Origin: Lachnospiraceae bacterium UBA7182
GTDB lineage: Bacteria; Bacillota; Clostridia; Lachnospirales; Lachnospiraceae
Length of the DNA: 51,158 nucleotides
Direction: 5' to 3'
Assembly: GCA_002491115.1 (NCBI GenBank)
Contig: DKVI01000117.1
Location: 19,203-70,360, forward strand
The position numbers and the translations under genes are program-made. This document shows, one piece after another, positions 48,301 through 51,158 of the stretch (within the stretch, counting starts at the first letter, position 1; each line of letters opens with the position of its first letter). The notes under the pieces were generated by a model that saw only the letters and a list, made by a program, of their open reading frames with translations, was not told the DNA's origin and made no database searches.

Positions 48301-50637
48301 ATCCGTTTCAACAGCAGCCATCTGGCGCAGGCATCGAGAAGCTTCGACGCGGTTTTTGAAGCTTTGGACGGAGACCATGAATCTGTGTTCGTATCTGCCA
48401 CATGGAGTGTGACAGATGATACGATTGCTACCATAGAGTCCACCGCGACGGAAGATAACAGGAACCGGATCACCGTCAAGAAAGGGGCTGTAGGGGAAAC
48501 AGGCATAAATGTTTCTGTAAAACGGACAGGGGATAAAGAAACTCTTACAGCGCGCCTGATTATTCAGGTTGTGGATGCAACGCCCAGACTGAAAGAGAAG
48601 ACGGTTACGGTAAATGTGAAGTCCAATACAGGTACGCCGTTTACCTTAGTACCGGTGTATGGGTATGATATTGACGAATCTTCCCTGGTACTGAAAGAAA
48701 AGCGTGAAGACCTGCCATATCCCGAGGCAACGAATCTGATTGTTAGGAACGGCCGCATTATGGCTACAGGAAACGGAGGAATCGGAAATTATGAAAAAGG
48801 CCGTTTCCTGATTGAGGGTTACTATACAGATGAAAAAGGCGGAGGAGTATTCCGCGTACCTGTTAAACTGACTGTTACCGATCAGACGCCGAAGCCTGCT
48901 GTCACGAAATCCGGCAAGATCAATCTGTTCTACTGGCGTTCTGACATTCCGGACCCGGAAGCGGGAAGCGTTGTATTTAAACAGAATATAGAATCAGAAG
49001 AAGTTGAGAAATATGAACTTGTGTCTGCCGAACATGATCAGTACTGGAATATCTGGGAGGCTTCCGGCAGGACAGACCCGCTGGCTGCCAATTTCCATGT
49101 AGAAAAAGACGCAGACGGTAACGCGGTTGTCACCCGAAACGCGGCAGAACTGATGAAACTGAAGAATAAAGCAGTTACATCCGGTTATCTGTATATCTAT
49201 TATAAAGGATATACTTATAATAACAATGAAAGACCGCCGAAGGTAAAGATCAGTATTCCGACCGTTACGACAAAACCGTCCTGCGTGCTTTCCAAAACAA
49301 AAACGGCAATCAGCAACTATGTGCAGGCAGGACAGACTTATGAAATTGAGCTGTTAGATAAAAAGACAAAAGAGCGGATCGATCTGACCGGCGCACAGGT
49401 GGAGCTGGGGACTAAGACGACTTCTGCGCTGAAAGGACGGATCGATACCGGAAATATGGTAAATGAAGCCGGTAATCTGTCCTTGAGATTCAGCGGAGCG
49501 CCGGTAAAAGGAAAAGTGATTTTCAAAGTTCAGAAAGCATCCTGGAGCAGTGCGATCAATTATACGTTTACGTTAAGTAAGACCAACAGCCTTCCTAAAC
49601 CGAAGCTGTCTGTCAGCAGCTTAAGTTTCAGGGAGGGATCCGGTCAGAGCGCGACTGTGAAAGTAACATGGAATCAGCCGGAAGCAAAATTAGTCAACAT
49701 GGATGTAAGTTCTTCCAATGACGGCGGCATATCGGTTTCTTACAACGAAAATTATGAAGAACCGGGAACAGGCGTTATATCTGTACAGTCCAGCGGCTTT
49801 TTGTACAAAGGAACTTATAAGTTTCGATTAAAACCTCAATGGGATTACGGAACAGGATATCCACAGTCAGGAAAGAATGTGACGCTTACCATAAAGGCAG
49901 TTGCCGAGAGTAAAAAAGCTTCCATCACTCTGTCAGGGAACGACACGCTGGATCTTCTGAACCGGGATAAAGCGGCTGTCTATAAAGTCAAGATGACAAA
50001 CGTATTTGGAGCGATCACGGATATTAAGCTGGAAATATTTGATGATATATACGGTGAGATCGATAATGAATATACGATAGATGGTTCTAAGTATTTTGAA
50101 GCAAAAGCGAATGCATTAGAAGGAACGGTTTCACTCTACGCCAAAAAAGATGCCGTATTCTTTAAAGGAGGTTCTAGAAAAATTGCCGGAAATTCGTATA
50201 AGCTTCGTATGAGATGTATGGTAAACGGCTATGAAGTAGTTTCAAAAGCCGTCACTGTAAAAGTCACGCAGAAAATGCCTACATTAGAGCTTGACAAAGA
50301 ATCTCTGACCATGTATGCGGGAGAGCGGTATTTCCCCAATATGCTTCATGAAGTTAAACTTACGAAAAAGACACAGGAAAATGTAAAAATCCTGAAAGTC
50401 GACTGGACGAAAGACGCATCCAAAGCGCGTAAAGAAGCAATTGAGATTGTCGGTTATGATCCGGGGACGGGGAAACTGACTTTGAAGCTTAAGAACGCGG
50501 CCAGACTTAAAATGGAGACTGAATATACATTGCCTTTTGTGGCGGTCTGCGAAGGACAATTTGTGGAACTGGACGAAAAAGACAAAGAAGTCTCCGGCGG
50601 AAAAGCTTTCAACATTAAATTAACAATAAAAAAATAG
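45310..50637 (+). CDS. Large secreted BspA-type leucine-rich-repeat protein
   Basis: 1775 residues. The GTG at 45310 is chosen because GGAGG (45294-45298) precedes it and it gives a clean signal peptide (MNRKRIVALMLAAVMALPSH, cleavage probably after VYA); the ATG at 45292 has no ribosome site. An acidic low-complexity stretch (about 25-125) precedes a beta-helix-like region beginning YDLWIGGAQVTDQNLSGSGW. Residues about 475-750 hold LRR_5/BspA repeats (IGKGAFDSCSDL, IGAEAFRNCTHL, IGDQAFEACSAL). The remainder, to about 1770, is many Ig-like beta domains. No LPXTG, S-layer-homology or choline-binding motif is visible at the C-terminus. It is likely an exported adhesin-type protein. The next gene, 12 bases on, encodes a membrane protein and is probably cotranscribed. 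Confidence 0.5.
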   Translation: MNRKRIVALMLAAVMALPSHVYAEPAAPGGADMPLLEETGIQAGMPETEDGRTEAPAAEDSKEEAPVQDTGNAPADPTGSEELAEPEAPTLDTGNGVDGSEEDSVTGTEDAAGAGEGSEGDSAQEPAAVTYDLWIGGAQVTDQNLSGSGWTYDPENKILTLADAELTSTGDYAVMAEDDLTITGTGTLSAGNIVICQTKGSKLTLKKADLTLKSAGSYLIRTVGAVDISDSTITYITEEGKKSDSSGIDSDSLRIAENSKVTIHSSKGIALKARKTLEIADSVVEAVSDASSAITAGSISVTGKSNVKAETSSAFDGAVQVGENNGVPDLTLGDGLLILDDAKPNESKRFEISYTYLVTVEGVYSEGSYKVGEVKDNIYTGYYSAGKNVTVWTGERSPRYVLDEVILDGIEANSLNWSFDNPDKDPGKEDPQRFFTFIMPEKDVSITLKWKRISDEPDIIGDFKVDENGKLIGFRDDVTSLPSRIEIPAEVTEIPEGVFSEGIGRKVTEVTFEVSSSLKVIGDNAFKNSSLQKIIFKSQLESIGKGAFDSCSDLRTVTMPKGVKTIGAEAFRNCTHLSEIDVTNAETIGDQAFEACSALTEKAFGDNQVLSRIGNHAFRNCKGIAVLKLRGRTAKTVSFGTGVFQGCTELVAVDLPDGLVEISEEAFRDCIAMEEAVVPASVIAVRDSAFRGCKALKKVTINNQDGPDGTSAVILVETSFPSERGKELTLWGYDGTVEEHAGQMGYTFQTRFEKYTVSEAETVNSEQGEIKFSTALNGALKKSVSVVAGKKVYVRLIPKSNYWVRPGSVSLESKFEECVLEKVDGKEVVYSFIIEPSRTSTKVNVSASFDKETEVKKPTVDVEDVGFIRVTRESGSIKTLNFDKAGKEVKLILSTNTNTRDRGSAPWRFKLSSSDPKVAKVESDGTLRSIGMSENNKCIITAEPNVTASGVTPGVSMQFEVTVSAKASPEELQFKLSAFDDLAKSEIITEDACGYPVIRFNSSHLAQASRSFDAVFEALDGDHESVFVSATWSVTDDTIATIESTATEDNRNRITVKKGAVGETGINVSVKRTGDKETLTARLIIQVVDATPRLKEKTVTVNVKSNTGTPFTLVPVYGYDIDESSLVLKEKREDLPYPEATNLIVRNGRIMATGNGGIGNYEKGRFLIEGYYTDEKGGGVFRVPVKLTVTDQTPKPAVTKSGKINLFYWRSDIPDPEAGSVVFKQNIESEEVEKYELVSAEHDQYWNIWEASGRTDPLAANFHVEKDADGNAVVTRNAAELMKLKNKAVTSGYLYIYYKGYTYNNNERPPKVKISIPTVTTKPSCVLSKTKTAISNYVQAGQTYEIELLDKKTKERIDLTGAQVELGTKTTSALKGRIDTGNMVNEAGNLSLRFSGAPVKGKVIFKVQKASWSSAINYTFTLSKTNSLPKPKLSVSSLSFREGSGQSATVKVTWNQPEAKLVNMDVSSSNDGGISVSYNENYEEPGTGVISVQSSGFLYKGTYKFRLKPQWDYGTGYPQSGKNVTLTIKAVAESKKASITLSGNDTLDLLNRDKAAVYKVKMTNVFGAITDIKLEIFDDIYGEIDNEYTIDGSKYFEAKANALEGTVSLYAKKDAVFFKGGSRKIAGNSYKLRMRCMVNGYEVVSKAVTVKVTQKMPTLELDKESLTMYAGERYFPNMLHEVKLTKKTQENVKILKVDWTKDASKARKEAIEIVGYDPGTGKLTLKLKNAARLKMETEYTLPFVAVCEGQFVELDEKDKEVSGGKAFNIKLTIKK

Positions 50638-50649
50638 GCAGGTGAATCC

Positions 50650-51033
50650 ATGCAGGATCATGTAGAAAATATAACAGAATCACTTAGAAAAGAACTTAAA
50701 GTCACGAGGATATGGTGTGCCATATCCTCCGTGATCACATTTTGTCTGCTTGCGGCTATGATTGTCCTTTTATGGAAGCTGCAGCCGGCATATGAGTTTA
50801 TGAAAGAGGCCGGTCCTGTTGTCCGGCAGACGCTCGAAGAGACGGACCTGGGCCAGCTTTCCCAGTCTTTAAGCGGGCTGGATGTGGAGGCTCTGAATGA
50901 GACTTTGCAAAGTCTGGATACAGAAGAACTCTCAGAAGTGCTGGAGAATGTAAATAACTTGTCCGCCCTTGTCACTGAGATGAATGAAAAATATGACTCC
51001 ATGATGTCCGCCTTTGGCATGGGTGGAAGGTAG
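50650..51033 (+). CDS. Small membrane protein after the LRR protein
   Basis: 127 residues with one membrane helix (about 22-45, WCAISSVITFCLLAAMIVLLW) and a long helical extension rich in Leu, Glu and Ser with heptad-like repeats (LGQLSQSLSGLDVEALNETL, LDTEELSEVL). I recognise no family. AGGTG precedes the start, 12 bases after the stop of the surface-protein gene, so one transcript is likely. It could be a membrane partner of the exported protein, which lacks an anchor of its own; this is inference. No terminator is seen after it. Confidence 0.5.
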   Translation: MQDHVENITESLRKELKVTRIWCAISSVITFCLLAAMIVLLWKLQPAYEFMKEAGPVVRQTLEETDLGQLSQSLSGLDVEALNETLQSLDTEELSEVLENVNNLSALVTEMNEKYDSMMSAFGMGGR

Positions 51034-51093
51034 AGGGAAATCATAGAGGTCTGTTGTGGCATCCGGGGTCATGATAATTTCGTAGGTGTCCAT
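51034..51093 (-). pseudogene. Truncated RelE/ParE-type toxin, first codons only
   Basis: On the minus strand the ATG at 51093 begins MDTYEIIMTPDATTDLYDF, which resembles the N-terminus of ParE-type toxins. After about 18 codons the similarity stops and the frame runs antisense into the coding region of the 127-residue membrane gene. Full toxins are near 95-110 residues, so this copy has lost its body. It overlaps the antitoxin stop (TAATG), the usual coupling of such modules. Confidence 0.5.
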
Positions 51094-51158
51094 TAAACCA
51101 GGCCTCTTTCAATGGTATCAAATATTTCATTTTTTATGAGGCTTCTGGCATGATGGTG
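51093..51158 (-). CDS. Antitoxin C-terminus, cut by the window edge
   Basis: The minus-strand frame entering at the window end reads HHHARSLIKNEIFDTIERGL and one further Val to TAA at 51093-51095, overlapping the toxin start. Length, charge and the coupled overlap fit the C-terminus of a type II antitoxin. Only 21 codons are visible, so the family cannot be named. Confidence 0.5.
   Translation of the reverse strand, partial: HHHARSLIKNEIFDTIERGLV

Noticed and set aside
50658..51062. 134-codon minus-strand frame over the 127-residue membrane gene
   Set aside because: Ser-rich antisense shadow; the + strand gene has a ribosome site, a membrane helix and a sensible neighbour.

Overview
The window looks like chromosomal DNA of a gut-type Lachnospiraceae (Bacillota, Clostridia). 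The pointers are an mreB-mreC-mreD-PBP2-minCDE-rodA cell-shape operon preceded by a DUF4321 gene and radC, SepF with a YggS neighbour, NfnAB, a BspA-type leucine-rich-repeat surface protein, strong AGGAGG ribosome sites and occasional GTG/TTG starts. Genus cannot be fixed by eye. I saw no rRNA, tRNA, CRISPR, prophage or insertion sequence.

Region 1 to 8342 is one operon entering from upstream and looking more G+C rich than the rest. It holds a large membrane-anchored protein with a prenyltransferase-like alpha/alpha barrel, a DUF4430 lipoprotein, EcfT, a fused double-ATPase EcfA and an enlarged ECF S component. Alpha/alpha barrel plus DUF4430 is the domain pair of animal intrinsic factor and transcobalamin, so I infer a surface-capture and ECF-uptake system for a corrinoid (B12-like) ligand. 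This is the most interesting system in the window.

Region 8376 to 15631 holds a DUF1266 gene, a converging two-gene unit made of a TIR-Sel1 protein and carB (no carA nearby), and a divergent FAD-dependent oxidoreductase.

Region 15661 to 26330 is the cell envelope and division block: DUF4321, radC, mreBCD, PBP2, minCDE, rodA, methylglyoxal synthase and a D-Ala-D-Ala carboxypeptidase, tightly spaced. MreB and methylglyoxal synthase show substitutions at positions known to be catalytic in relatives.

Region 26334 to 32186 holds a small P-loop protein, a HlyD-like protein, YggS, SepF, then aroB, lspA and an RluD-type pseudouridine synthase coupled by ATGA overlaps. Region 32188 to 44191 has an unknown gene with cstA, ftsK with a zinc-ribbon/chitobiase-C protein, nfnAB, an orphan hybrid histidine kinase, a small membrane protein and rlmH. 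Most units here have a readable promoter and a hairpin terminator.

Region 44192 to 51158 is accessory: a protein-like islet after rlmH, a 46-residue small protein with its own promoter and terminator, a decayed Uma2 endonuclease, a 1775-residue secreted leucine-rich-repeat protein with a small membrane partner, and at the edge an antitoxin tail followed by a ParE-type toxin reduced to its first codons.

[Format note: the original answer gave no feature confidences; the uniform 0.5 is a placeholder required by the schema, not an estimate.]
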